Part shown: positions 15,691 to 25,258 of the stretch, piece by piece
How positions within the stretch are numbered: position 1 is the stretch's first letter
How the letters are laid out: each line of letters starts with the position of its first letter
Origin: a virus
Direction: 5' to 3' (one strand)
Virus record (IMG/VR): IMGVR_UViG_3300008517_000034
Span: 1 to 64,000 of that record
Length of the DNA stretch: 64,000 nucleotides
Translations under genes and position numbers: made by a program
The notes under the pieces: generated by a model
The model's database searches: none
Told to the model about the DNA's origin: nothing
What the model saw: only the letters and a program-made list of their open reading frames with translations

Positions 15691-16545
15691 TTATACTTCT
15701 CTTGGGGTAATATCCCCATTTTCATCTATTTCAAAGAAAAAATTAATAGTATTAGGAACCTTAAGATCGGCAATGGGCATTAAATCATTGTTCGTGTCTC
15801 TTTCATGATAAACGTCCATTGGTCCAGGGTCCTCCGCCGGCATTACATCCCCATTATCATCATAATTAAACGCTAGAACCTTGCCCATTTCTGTTTTTGC
15901 ACTTGGTGCCGCTAATAAACTTGAAAGTCTTGTCTTCTTCTTGGCATAACTCGCAACACTGTCCTCAATCAAAATAATATCATCATCGACGGGTGAGGCT
16001 TTTTCACTAAAAGTATTTATATCGCCCGCTTCTCTTTTCAATTGAGCATCATCTGTTACATTTTTTAAGGTTCTTCCCACAATAATCCATTCAACATTAT
16101 TAGATCTCAAAATAAAGCAAGCGTATTGATAATTTAATCCCGTAAGAGTTGATTGTCCATCAATAGTCTCCGCTCCATTAGCACCCAAAGTTATCAAATT
16201 CGAATTATCGTCAGATTTATAAAACACATAATATCGTCCGCCATTTCCTACTGCTGTAGGTAAGTGCAAAGTATAAGGAGCTGCTGCGAAAAGTTTTATT
16301 ATTCCACACTCAGCGATAGTAAGAGTTCCAGTCCCAGTTTTCGCAGTGACCCGATTAACATCAAATTCCAAACCATCTGTATCGTCCTTAGGGTAATGAC
16401 CGTCTCCAAATTTTGTCTGCCCAAAAGTGTCAGCAATATTATTCAGAATCTTTCTTAATTCATTAATAATATTTTTCTCATCAACATGATGAGCAGTCGT
16501 CACCTTGCCATTCACATCGGTTTGATAAAATTTATGAATCGTCAT
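15691..16545 (-). CDS. Tail appendage protein
   Basis: I choose the ATG at 16545 (MTIHKFYQTD), 9 nt after AGGAG; the open frame starts at a TTG at 16554. The product has about 284 residues with beta-rich sequence. It includes GGRYYVFYKSDDNSNLITL and IDGQSTLTGLNYQYACFIL, typical of phage appendage domains, and a C-terminal tail of charged repeats (DDNGDVMPAEDPGP, ENGDITPREV). Likely a baseplate or fibre-associated protein. Confidence 0.55.
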   Translation of the reverse strand: MTIHKFYQTDVNGKVTTAHHVDEKNIINELRKILNNIADTFGQTKFGDGHYPKDDTDGLEFDVNRVTAKTGTGTLTIAECGIIKLFAAAPYTLHLPTAVGNGGRYYVFYKSDDNSNLITLGANGAETIDGQSTLTGLNYQYACFILRSNNVEWIIVGRTLKNVTDDAQLKREAGDINTFSEKASPVDDDIILIEDSVASYAKKKTRLSSLLAAPSAKTEMGKVLAFNYDDNGDVMPAEDPGPMDVYHERDTNNDLMPIADLKVPNTINFFFEIDENGDITPREV

Positions 16546-16557
16546 AAACATCAACTC

Positions 16558-19551
16558 CTATCCGCGTTCCAAATCCAAAACCGCTGTATAATCAATAGTC
16601 TCTGGCGTTTTGGTTAGACCAACACTATTAATCTTTTTAATTATCATTGATATCTGGTCCATAAGAACTGATGCTCCTTCACCATCTTCTTTAAAATGCA
16701 CAACTCCCTCATCATCTTCCTTGAATAGAAGAGCACCATAACTAAAATCGACCGTGTCCTCCCGCTCAAAAGGTAGCGGGGTAGGAAACGTAACGTTCAT
16801 CCGCGTCTTCGCAAGTTTAAACCTATCTAAATAATTATTCGCAATTACCTTAGCATTAGGATTCGCTTGGATCAAATGGTTAGTAATCGGTAATGTTTTC
16901 TTTCCCCCGCTAAAATCTATTACCCCCTGGCTGGCTAAAACCTCCGCAAAAACTTTTGTTGATATCTCCCGATAATCCTGACCATGAGGGCTAAAATGTG
17001 GGGTAGGATACTCATCCTCATCCTCTGTCCCCTCAGGATCAGTTGTAATTATTTCCACATCTCCTTCATAAATAATCCCTCCCACCACAATATAAGCATA
17101 AACATAATAGGTGGTATCGGGCAACAAATCTGGAAGCATCATGTTATATGATCCATTTGTAAAATTTCCATTTTCATGAACATCAAATTCATCAGCCGCT
17201 TCGGTAGTCCCATATCTAAATCCTCTCCTCGTTGCATAGATCCCTTCAGGTAAATTTATAATACCCTCGTGTTTAATAACAGTTGTCTCTCCCACTGTAG
17301 GCGGAGCACCTCCACCTCCATTACCATTTGGTTCATTTGTGAGATAAGTTCTCGATGGGGTTGAAAAATCCACTTCCTCTCCATAGACCCTCCCAAATTC
17401 GTTTGAAGCAAAAGCTCTACATTTATACGCCTTCCCTTCAATAAGACAATTATCTGCTACAGGCCAACCAAATTCCATTTCACCTATCGTTATTAAATAA
17501 GCTCCCACCTCTAAATCAAATGTTTCTAAAACTGTTTTTATTAAATCCCCCGCCCAATAAAAACTAGTTATAATGCCCACCTCATTTTCTACCGATTCAC
17601 TCTCCAATTCACCTTCAAAGCCGGCAATCTCAAATTTCCAAGAATCTCGAAGATTCCCTGAATATTCATGCTTAACTTCAAAACCTCGTTCTGTTAGATC
17701 TGATGCTCCTTTACTGACAACAGTTCCATTCCCATCTGCCTTATTGTAATTGATACTTGTCATATCCTCTGTCGTAACCGTAGGAAGATTCTTCATCCAG
17801 CCGGATGCAACAAATTTCTCTGGTTCTTCAGCATCATCTTTACAATATGCCCTAAACCACCAAATGATATTATCGGCAATATATTGCTGATTATACAATT
17901 CCCTGTTTTTCAAAGAATATTCACCATCAACGAATCCGTCGGCTTTAGTCTCCTTCACCTCTGTCCCTGTATCCTCAGCAGCAGGTTCTGCTTCTTGTAT
18001 TTTATATTCAAAGCCTCGCTCAACTATGGTCCCAAAGATATCTGAAATTTCGCCAGTTAATATTGTTCTTGCAAATACACGGTTATTTTCCGCTCCGATA
18101 TTGGTTACAGTTGGAGGTGGAGGTGGCAGAGTAGTAAACTCTACCTCAGAGCCATATTGCCTTCCCCAACTATCTTCAGCAAATGCTCTATAATGGTATG
18201 TAGTTGAACCCTTAAATACTGCATAAGTTTTCCAGAAGTCACCGCTACTTTTTATTGGAGTATAATATACAGTTTGAACTTCTTCGGGATGGCCATCTTC
18301 ATAATATTCAAAGCCCATACTTAATATAGTGGCTTGGTAGTTAGTTAATTTGCCTCTAAGATAAGCAGAATTGTATGTTACGTTTAATGGAGAATAAGTG
18401 TAAACACTTACAGGAGTCCAAAATTCTATAGAATTACTACTATAACCATATTGCTCATTATATGCACAAGCCCATACATAATATTTCCATCCCCGGTATT
18501 GTAAATAAATATTGTCTCTTTCAAATATCCCAAGTTCGGTATTGGCTATATAAGACGGATTCGAAGGTTTATCTGGATCTGACATATTATAAGCATAACC
18601 AGTCCCTATTAGTGCCTTGCCACCATGAGCTGTAACATTCCCGGTAATTTTATACCTATTTGTATATTCAATAGAGATTTCAAAAGATATTATAGAAACA
18701 GAAGGGGGTAAACATTCTACCATTAGATAGACAGGCCACGCCATAATATTTTCGTCATCTCCTGTGGGAGGAGAAGCTGCCAACTCTTTACTGCTCCGTA
18801 ACATTAATTTAGTCAGGCCATTTTGTATCCAATTAAGAAAATCACCCCCAAGAGGCAAATTAAATGAATAGCCTCCCTTGCCTGTGACTAAAGTTTCACT
18901 TTCACCACCTATATCGCCATAATGGGTTTTATCATAATCCCCACCCACTACAGGAACATGAGGGAAATCAGGTTGCCCACTCTGTACAACTATTTTAAAA
19001 TCTGCTATTAGAGCTCCAAGATGAGTCCCACAAAATGCTGCGCTCAAAATTCCTTCAGGAATTATTCCAGTCGTGTACCATATACCAGGAGACCTGAATA
19101 TCCTATAATTAGACCCCCATTTTTGCTGACCTATCTGATTAGTTTTAACCAAACCTCCAGTGGCGGCATTATGAGCTATAGAGTAATCATCATTTGCAGC
19201 CTTTAGAGTTTGCAAATCATAAGAGCCTGTTGGAAGAAAGGCATATGTCTTGTATGTATTAGTAGTAACTGAATTCCAATCTGTATAATATGTATCTTCA
19301 CCAACTCTTATACAAAGTCTCCAATAATATAAAGTGGTTTTTAATAATCCTGTTGCCTCTAAACAAGTCAAGCCGGTCGTAAAATGAGTATAATATTCAG
19401 TTCCTTTTTTAATATCTCCATCTGCTCCTTTTTTCCATTCTATATAACGGTAAAAATAGGTTTCTACATCAAAATGTAAATAAGCATAGCCAGTAAACTT
19501 GTTGTTGAATATTTGGTTTGCACCTATTTCATAAAAATCTATTACAGCCAA
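16558..19551 (-). CDS. Large tail fibre with fibronectin-III-like domains
   Basis: This 997-residue protein probably starts at TTG with AAGG and GGAG upstream. It contains several repeated beta domains with the pattern RGFEYK, YHYRAFAEDSWGRQYGSEV, YKCRAFASNEFGRVYGEEV and TTYYVYAYIVVGG, typical of fibronectin-III-like phage modules. A proline run (PPPPPTVTN) links domains. The last 120 residues (DFSGGKKTLPITNHL onward) differ and may be the trimerisation or tip domain. It follows the tail-hub gene and is the probable main fibre. Confidence 0.7.
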   Translation of the reverse strand: MAVIDFYEIGANQIFNNKFTGYAYLHFDVETYFYRYIEWKKGADGDIKKGTEYYTHFTTGLTCLEATGLLKTTLYYWRLCIRVGEDTYYTDWNSVTTNTYKTYAFLPTGSYDLQTLKAANDDYSIAHNAATGGLVKTNQIGQQKWGSNYRIFRSPGIWYTTGIIPEGILSAAFCGTHLGALIADFKIVVQSGQPDFPHVPVVGGDYDKTHYGDIGGESETLVTGKGGYSFNLPLGGDFLNWIQNGLTKLMLRSSKELAASPPTGDDENIMAWPVYLMVECLPPSVSIISFEISIEYTNRYKITGNVTAHGGKALIGTGYAYNMSDPDKPSNPSYIANTELGIFERDNIYLQYRGWKYYVWACAYNEQYGYSSNSIEFWTPVSVYTYSPLNVTYNSAYLRGKLTNYQATILSMGFEYYEDGHPEEVQTVYYTPIKSSGDFWKTYAVFKGSTTYHYRAFAEDSWGRQYGSEVEFTTLPPPPPTVTNIGAENNRVFARTILTGEISDIFGTIVERGFEYKIQEAEPAAEDTGTEVKETKADGFVDGEYSLKNRELYNQQYIADNIIWWFRAYCKDDAEEPEKFVASGWMKNLPTVTTEDMTSINYNKADGNGTVVSKGASDLTERGFEVKHEYSGNLRDSWKFEIAGFEGELESESVENEVGIITSFYWAGDLIKTVLETFDLEVGAYLITIGEMEFGWPVADNCLIEGKAYKCRAFASNEFGRVYGEEVDFSTPSRTYLTNEPNGNGGGGAPPTVGETTVIKHEGIINLPEGIYATRRGFRYGTTEAADEFDVHENGNFTNGSYNMMLPDLLPDTTYYVYAYIVVGGIIYEGDVEIITTDPEGTEDEDEYPTPHFSPHGQDYREISTKVFAEVLASQGVIDFSGGKKTLPITNHLIQANPNAKVIANNYLDRFKLAKTRMNVTFPTPLPFEREDTVDFSYGALLFKEDDEGVVHFKEDGEGASVLMDQISMIIKKINSVGLTKTPETIDYTAVLDLERG

Positions 19552-19601
19552 TTACCTTAATTCTCCTTTCTAAATAATTAAGCTCAAAATCTATACCCGT
19601 T

Positions 19602-21224
19602 TTAAAACGTTACTTCAATCCAAATCCATTTACCAAAAAACATTCCCTGCGAATTCCTCACAAATGCTCGAAACCAATGACCTACGCTCAGTGTCACGGT
19701 ATGAACTCCAATTCCCCGATCAATTAAATCCATCTGAATTCCCGCTAAAGCATCATCTTTTGTTGCTGCCACCTGTATACGTGATGGATCTGTTTTAATG
19801 GCATAATATGCAGTCCCCGAAACCAAAGGATCGGGCAAGGTATCAGTTGAGCTAAAATGTATTTTTGAGCCGGTAGAAATGCTAAAGGAAACATTAATCT
19901 TATCTGTAGCAACACTAATATCGTAAATTGTTATATTTCCGTCTTCAAGAACAAAATCCCTCAATTCCGACTCAGTCAATTGATGCTCAAACTGGCCAAT
20001 CTCAAAAGAACCATTCTCATACCAGTCTCCGGTAGCAAGTAAAGCGACTCCCCACTGGAAGCCTCTTCTATTAACGCCACCTTTACCAACCGAATCAGTG
20101 ACCCCATACATAACAGCAATCTCAAGATCGGAATCGACATTCGCTGCGTGGGTGGTTACAGTCGGTATTTTGACTAACTTCTTCCTCTCCTCACCTTTAA
20201 CAATAATGTGATTCTTAACCTCACCGATCAACTCCCTACGGTTATTAACAGTAATGTTATCCACTGTAATTAATTTCACTGCAGCACCGACAACTGGAGG
20301 CGGTTTAAAAATAGGATTGCCATCATGATCAGGATAGAATCGGTACCGGACCGCTTCCGCTACCAATCTCAGGGCTTCCAAACAGGTAGTTCCTTTGTTG
20401 AACCAAACCCTATCGATAATCTTACCCGTAGGAGTTACATAATCGCTATTTGCAAGCCAACCTGCTCGTTCATATTCACCCAAAAATCCAGCTTCAACCA
20501 AAATATCGGCAACTACTTCCTCCGGGACTTGAGATTTAAAATAATAAACCACCAAATTATTAGTTCCGTTATAATAAGGAATAATATTTCTTAACAGCAA
20601 AAATATATTAGTTGTCCAATCGTAAGTCCAGCCCGAATTGAAAGTGATTTCCTTTAAGTGAGTGCCATTATAAGGGGATTTCGCATCGAGAAAAGCACGG
20701 TGAACTCCCGTACAACCTGTCGGCCCCGCCGGCATTGGATATTCATCCTTACTATCATAAGTATTAAAAAATCTCTGAGTCCCCCAATAGACTTGCTTCA
20801 TTCTATTTTCGATGAGCATTCTCATGAGGCATCTGCCAGTTATAGTACAAATCTCCTCGCCCGCCCCCTGAGTAAATTTAGGTTCATCGATCCTGCCAGT
20901 GATCCATTTCCAATGATAATTTGTATCGCTGATCCTGATTCCGATATGTAACCTGATCTTTCTTCCCTGACGTAACCAGTTATAATGCGTGGCCCCTGTA
21001 TCGAGCCACGAGTATCTATCATTTGTGTTCAAACAGATTACAGTGAAACTGGAAGCTGAAAACAGCATTACTTCATCGATTAAATTGCTACTGATATTGC
21101 AAGATTTAACGTCTAGCAATTCCTGAAAATTATTCCACCCTGTCGTGTCAATTTCAACTTTGCCCACAATTACATGCGATTTAACATCGAAATCTGAAGT
21201 AGCTAAACCCTGTAAATTCTGCAT
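19602..21224 (-). CDS. Tail tip/hub protein with inserted FCCH-like module
   Basis: This is a 540-residue protein. The first 300 residues resemble phage tail-tip proteins (TGWNNFQELLDVKSCNISSN, GRKIRLHIGIR, TCLEALRLVAEAVRYRFYPD). A C-terminal fibronectin-like domain starts near residue 375 (VMYGVTDSV, RRGFQWGV). It is interrupted at about residues 436-508 by the FCCH-like module (ISTGSKIHFSS, LPDPLVSGTAYYAIK) and resumes as GHWFRAFVRNSQGMFFGKW. Start follows GGAGGTTTAGTTC. Role: probably connects tail tip to fibres. Confidence 0.65.
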   Translation of the reverse strand: MQNLQGLATSDFDVKSHVIVGKVEIDTTGWNNFQELLDVKSCNISSNLIDEVMLFSASSFTVICLNTNDRYSWLDTGATHYNWLRQGRKIRLHIGIRISDTNYHWKWITGRIDEPKFTQGAGEEICTITGRCLMRMLIENRMKQVYWGTQRFFNTYDSKDEYPMPAGPTGCTGVHRAFLDAKSPYNGTHLKEITFNSGWTYDWTTNIFLLLRNIIPYYNGTNNLVVYYFKSQVPEEVVADILVEAGFLGEYERAGWLANSDYVTPTGKIIDRVWFNKGTTCLEALRLVAEAVRYRFYPDHDGNPIFKPPPVVGAAVKLITVDNITVNNRRELIGEVKNHIIVKGEERKKLVKIPTVTTHAANVDSDLEIAVMYGVTDSVGKGGVNRRGFQWGVALLATGDWYENGSFEIGQFEHQLTESELRDFVLEDGNITIYDISVATDKINVSFSISTGSKIHFSSTDTLPDPLVSGTAYYAIKTDPSRIQVAATKDDALAGIQMDLIDRGIGVHTVTLSVGHWFRAFVRNSQGMFFGKWIWIEVTF

Positions 21225-21227
21225 GAA

Positions 21228-21578
21228 CTAAACCTCCACACCTTCAATTGTCGCTTCATACCCTGAGGGTATCCTCCGACTACGAACCGCACTAAATGGA
21301 TTTCTGAATTTTATGCTATGATCAACACCATAGGATTCTTCTTCTAATTGAACATTTAAGATATTTGATAAAACAAAGATTTCTTCTAAGACCAACTTTT
21401 CCGCATAAGTTAAATAAACAAATTCAAAAGAATAGACCTTATACGAATTATGTGCTTCCTGAAATTTGATTTCCCCCGAGATAAGTCCATGCTCAGATTT
21501 TGGCACAATTGTATCAGAATTCACATTTACATAATTAAAATCAACTTCTGACCCTAAAATGCCCAACTTGATAATCAT
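21228..21578 (-). CDS. Small tail tip protein
   Basis: This 116-residue beta-rich protein lies directly after the tape measure gene. That is where distal tail or tail-tip proteins occur. YKVYSFEFVYLTYAEKLVLEE (in two strands) and a basic RSRRIPSGYEATIEG end are visible. It is much shorter than classical Dit proteins, so the exact assignment is open. Start follows GGGAGGAGTTAA. Confidence 0.5.
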   Translation of the reverse strand: MIIKLGILGSEVDFNYVNVNSDTIVPKSEHGLISGEIKFQEAHNSYKVYSFEFVYLTYAEKLVLEEIFVLSNILNVQLEEESYGVDHSIKFRNPFSAVRSRRIPSGYEATIEGVEV

Positions 21579-24446
21579 TTAACTCCTCCCAAAAACTAAT
21601 CCAGCATCTTTAGCTTTTTTATGCACAATCCACATAATCTTGTCTCCTGCTTCGTTTATAGTAGCATCATCAAGGGTTTTAGCATTTATAATAATCGATC
21701 CCTGTCCAAAGGTAATACCACCGCCCCAAACTCCTCTGTCTGGAGCACCACCTGGTTGTCCACCAGCCCAACTTCCAACCATTCCCCCTCCAGCTAAAGC
21801 AGGACTCGGAGTAGGCAAACCCTTTTGAATCGCTTCTACTAAACCCCCAGTTACCATACCGGTTCTACGAATAAAATCTACCATTTGTTTCTTAATTAAA
21901 TATTCACCTGGAGTTGCCATTATAGGAACAGTGTCAGTTCCAATTCCACCGCCAACGGCTAGATGCTTAATGGCATTTGCAAAAGTCTGAACTAATCCAC
22001 CCTTCTCCATCGATACTAATGTTACGCCTGCAGCAGATTCTTCTTGGCTTAAAATGTGCTGAGATCTAAACCCAATTGTCTTTCCTTCGGCATCAACCAC
22101 CTTAAATAATTTCTTTTTGGCCTCTGCAGCAGCAAGTTTTTCTGCAGCCACAGCTGTTCCTCCATAAGACTCCTTTAATTTATTAAGATTTTCAATCTCT
22201 TCATTTCGTTTTTTGATTAAATCATCTATTGCCTCTCCCGCTTCTTTACGCCGCTCAATTGCTTCATTTATACTTGCTATCTCTTTTTCACTTCTGGCAA
22301 TAGCAAGCTCTAAAATTGAAGCCTTTTCTTTATCAAACGCCTCTTTAAACCTCTCGATTGCCTCAGCTTGTGCATCTGCGGACAGCATAGCTTCTTTTGC
22401 TGCTTCAATGCGTGCATCCCGTTCCTTCTCTAAATCACGAATCCTGACCTCCGTAGCTGTATGCTCTAATTCAAATAACTTATCTTCAACTTCCTGAATA
22501 TTCCTTAAATGCTCCTGACGCTCTGAAGATTCTGCAATTATATGATCAAGCATAACCTGCCGATATTCATCAATCTGCTCCATCGTCATTAAATTAGTAT
22601 CCATATTAGTAAGTAAAGCAATACATTCTCGGTCTAAATCATCTATTTTTTGTTGAGTAGCTGTACGATCAACATCAGACATCCGCTGTCTTAAACCCAT
22701 ATATTCTTCCTGTTGCTCAGAAAGTTCTTTACCCGTAATAATAGATTTTGAAATAGCCGAATCCAAATCCTCAAAAGATTTAATCTGCCCTTCTGTAGCC
22801 TCTGTAGTCTCTGATTTCGCGCTTGCTAATTCATACTCCATCTTAGCCAAATCTCTCTCTTTTTGTGCAACTCTTTCTAACACAGAAGCAGATAACTTAT
22901 GATTATCAATCCAATACTGCATTTCTTCATCAGTTAAATTGTAAGCTTCTCGTAATTTCTCAAGTGCTATAGTCTGAGACTCAGCAGCTCCTTTAGCCAT
23001 CTCTCCTATCTCTTTCCAAGATGGCCCCTCTCTAACTTCTTTCCATGCTTTACCAATTTCTAATCCTAATTTTGTCATGCCTATAATAAACAGAGCTAAT
23101 GCGGGCATCGATATGCCTATACCCGTTGCTAGTGCCGCAAATCCCTCAGAAAGTAACCCAAATAAACCAATAATCTTAGGTAAAGCAACCACCAAACCCG
23201 GGAGAGTCATTAAAAACATGCCAATAGGAACTAAGGCCATTCCCACGCCTCCACCAAGCATAGTTAAGGAAGCAGCTAATTCTTCATTTTTTGTAATCCA
23301 CTCTCCCATACTTTTAACAGTTTCAATCATTCTCCTTTGAATAACGTCCATCATAGGATCAATAGCTTTTCCCAAAAGTGCTATTAAATTCTCGGTTACA
23401 GCCTTCTGCTCCTTATTAAAAGCATCACCCGTCGTAGTCCAGTCTTGGAAAGCTTGATCCGCCATGCCAGCTTTCTCAGCAACAGAAACTATAGTATCCG
23501 CTAACAAGTTCGTTCCTTCAGCAGTTAGCTTGGATACACCTAAAATAGCTTGCTTTCTGCCAAACAATTCACCTAATGCTTCTGAGCTACCTCCAGTCTC
23601 CACGCTAATTCTTCTCAAAACTTCCACAAAACCCAATTCTTTAATGGCCAACTCAGCTGTGTCAAATCCCATTTTCTTAATTACTGCAGACATTGCCTCA
23701 GTGGGTTTCATTAACCCTGTTAGAACACCTTCATACTCGGTAGCTGCCTCCGCGGTGCTTCCAGCAGTCTTTGATATAACGGCCATTGATGCACCCATCT
23801 CGTCTTGAGAAATCTTTAACTGAGCAGACATTGTAGCCAATCCACCAATGACAGGTATTAATTCTCCAACGGTTGTCTGCCCTTCTTTTTCAATAGCAAA
23901 CATAAGATCAGCTGCTTCCGAAACATCCTTGATTCTTCCCTCATAACCAGCCATTACTTTTGTAAGACCCTTAACAACTTCCGATTGATTCATGTGGGCT
24001 GCTGCAGCTGTTTGGGACGAAACTGTTAAAGTATTAACTGCTTCCACGGGATCCTTAATTCCAGCTGAAACAATCTGGTAATAACCTCTTGTTAAATCGG
24101 TTAAACTACCCAAAATTGGGGGTATGGCTTTCATTCGGGTTTCTATACTCTCTATGGATTCATCGGTAATTTTACCCATGTCCACCAAAGCTGATTCATA
24201 AGTATCCCAAGCATCACCCATCTTCTTAACTGCAAAAGTAACTATGCCACCAGCAACCGTCGCAATCATCCCCGTTTTTTTAATGGTTGCCGCATTATCC
24301 GTGACCTTTTTACTAAACTTATCAAAAGAGCGCCCCATTGCTGTGGACGCTCTTTCCGCCTGAGTCTGTATTGCCTTTATATCCTGTAAGGCTTTATCTT
24401 TGGAAATCGCTACAGTCCCCATTAATTTGAAGATTTCCATTGCCAT
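21579..24446 (-). CDS. Tail tape measure protein
   Basis: This is a 955-residue protein. Residues about 85-330 match the TP901-type tape measure core (LTRGYYQIVSAGIKDPVEAV, VVKGLTKVMAGYEG). A hydrophobic stretch near 395-460 would span a membrane during DNA entry. Long coiled coils occupy about 530-790, and a glycine-rich tail follows. At 1.5 angstrom per helical residue the tail would be roughly 140 nm, an inference only. It follows the frameshifted chaperone pair exactly as in siphophages. Confidence 0.9.
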   Translation of the reverse strand: MAMEIFKLMGTVAISKDKALQDIKAIQTQAERASTAMGRSFDKFSKKVTDNAATIKKTGMIATVAGGIVTFAVKKMGDAWDTYESALVDMGKITDESIESIETRMKAIPPILGSLTDLTRGYYQIVSAGIKDPVEAVNTLTVSSQTAAAAHMNQSEVVKGLTKVMAGYEGRIKDVSEAADLMFAIEKEGQTTVGELIPVIGGLATMSAQLKISQDEMGASMAVISKTAGSTAEAATEYEGVLTGLMKPTEAMSAVIKKMGFDTAELAIKELGFVEVLRRISVETGGSSEALGELFGRKQAILGVSKLTAEGTNLLADTIVSVAEKAGMADQAFQDWTTTGDAFNKEQKAVTENLIALLGKAIDPMMDVIQRRMIETVKSMGEWITKNEELAASLTMLGGGVGMALVPIGMFLMTLPGLVVALPKIIGLFGLLSEGFAALATGIGISMPALALFIIGMTKLGLEIGKAWKEVREGPSWKEIGEMAKGAAESQTIALEKLREAYNLTDEEMQYWIDNHKLSASVLERVAQKERDLAKMEYELASAKSETTEATEGQIKSFEDLDSAISKSIITGKELSEQQEEYMGLRQRMSDVDRTATQQKIDDLDRECIALLTNMDTNLMTMEQIDEYRQVMLDHIIAESSERQEHLRNIQEVEDKLFELEHTATEVRIRDLEKERDARIEAAKEAMLSADAQAEAIERFKEAFDKEKASILELAIARSEKEIASINEAIERRKEAGEAIDDLIKKRNEEIENLNKLKESYGGTAVAAEKLAAAEAKKKLFKVVDAEGKTIGFRSQHILSQEESAAGVTLVSMEKGGLVQTFANAIKHLAVGGGIGTDTVPIMATPGEYLIKKQMVDFIRRTGMVTGGLVEAIQKGLPTPSPALAGGGMVGSWAGGQPGGAPDRGVWGGGITFGQGSIIINAKTLDDATINEAGDKIMWIVHKKAKDAGLVFGRS

Positions 24447-24452
24447 TCTCTA

Positions 24453-24842
24453 TCAACTCCTAAGTTTCTTATCCATCTCCACTATTCTTTCGGCTATCTG
24501 TAAGGCTTTCTTTTTCATTGATTCTAGGTCTTCAACTTTCTCTTCTCCTTCAGTCAGGCCCAGGCCCCTTAACCATTCTTGAAAAGTCATTCTGTGTTCT
24601 CTAATAGCAATCGGTTGCAATAGATATATCAACCATCCCAGATAGGCCTGCTCCCTCATTCTCATTCTGAGTTCTTCTACCTTCTGGCTAGAAGCAACTC
24701 TAACTAATTGCATAAACCGAGCATACGGTATATTGTATTTTATTTCTTCGTCAGTCCAACCATACCGTTCTTGGATGAGGTCGAGGTTTTTTTCAAAAAC
24801 TCCTTCAATATCGGCATCTCCAGTAGCCCGGTTAATCTGGTA
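24453..24842 (-). CDS. Tail assembly chaperone, -1 frameshift extension
   Basis: This frame is made only by -1 frameshifting at 24848-24842. Decoding after the slip gives YQINRATGDADIEG and then LIQERYGWTDEEI, with the GWT-type motif seen in G-T fusion proteins. It continues through MQLVRVASSQKVEELRMR to the stop at 24453. An apparent ATG at 24713 is internal. The fusion would be about 259 residues, 130 from the first frame plus 129 here. It is expected to bind tape measure protein during tail assembly and to be absent from virions. Confidence 0.75.
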   Translation of the reverse strand, partial: YQINRATGDADIEGVFEKNLDLIQERYGWTDEEIKYNIPYARFMQLVRVASSQKVEELRMRMREQAYLGWLIYLLQPIAIREHRMTFQEWLRGLGLTEGEEKVEDLESMKKKALQIAERIVEMDKKLRS

Positions 24843-25231
24843 AAAAAAGCCTTCACGTCTATGTGTTCGACTAAGGCCTTGATTATGTCTACTTCAGACC
24901 CCATCGGAAATATATCGGGGTTCCTTATATCTTCCGGTTTAACTCCCAGCACATCAGCAAATAAATTTAATATTTGTTGGTCTGCATAGGGAAATCCAAC
25001 GATCAATAGCCCAATAGCGGCCTCTGCAGTCATCTCTAAGTTGCTGATTTCTTTTCCTATCCCTGCCGCACCAATAGCTATAATCCGAGCCAACTTAAAG
25101 GTATCGGCCATTCCCAGACGCCTCATCTTATATTCTTTGCCCTTGATAGTAACAATAGGTGTGTCTCCGATGAGTGGTTCTATTTCCTTCTCGAACGTCT
25201 TCTTATCTTTTTTTTCTTCAACCATTACCAA
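24740..25231 (-). CDS. Tail assembly chaperone, zero-frame product
   Basis: This 163-residue protein lies between the tail tube gene and the tape measure gene, the invariant position for tail chaperones. It begins with a charged stretch (EEKKDKKTFEKEIEPLIG) and has TIKGKEYKMRRLGMADTFKL. The T TTT TTT slippery run covers codons 128-130. Most ribosomes would terminate at 24740, while a fraction would shift to make the longer fusion. Start after AAGGAGATTGGTA. Confidence 0.8.
   Translation of the reverse strand: MVMVEEKKDKKTFEKEIEPLIGDTPIVTIKGKEYKMRRLGMADTFKLARIIAIGAAGIGKEISNLEMTAEAAIGLLIVGFPYADQQILNLFADVLGVKPEDIRNPDIFPMGSEVDIIKALVEHIDVKAFFTRLTGLLEMPILKEFLKKTSTSSKNGMVGLTKK
24842..24848 (-). promoter_or_regulatory. 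Programmed -1 frameshift slippery site
   Basis: The minus strand reads GC T TTT TTT ACC, with zero-frame codons GCT TTT TTT ACC. This is a perfect X XXY YYZ heptamer (T TTT TTT). Both P- and A-site tRNAs re-pair fully after a -1 slip, and the -1 frame is open from upstream of the site to 24453. A nearby A7 run (24788-24794) is a weaker alternative because its first base is G. Confidence 0.8.
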
Positions 25232-25258
25232 TCTCCTTAGCTAATTTTTAAATTAAGA

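Noticed and set aside
24788-24794. A7 run as the tail chaperone frameshift site
   Set aside because: The zero-frame codons give G AAA AAA, so the P-site cannot re-pair fully after a -1 slip. The upstream T TTT TTT is perfect. The A7 run remains a backup possibility.
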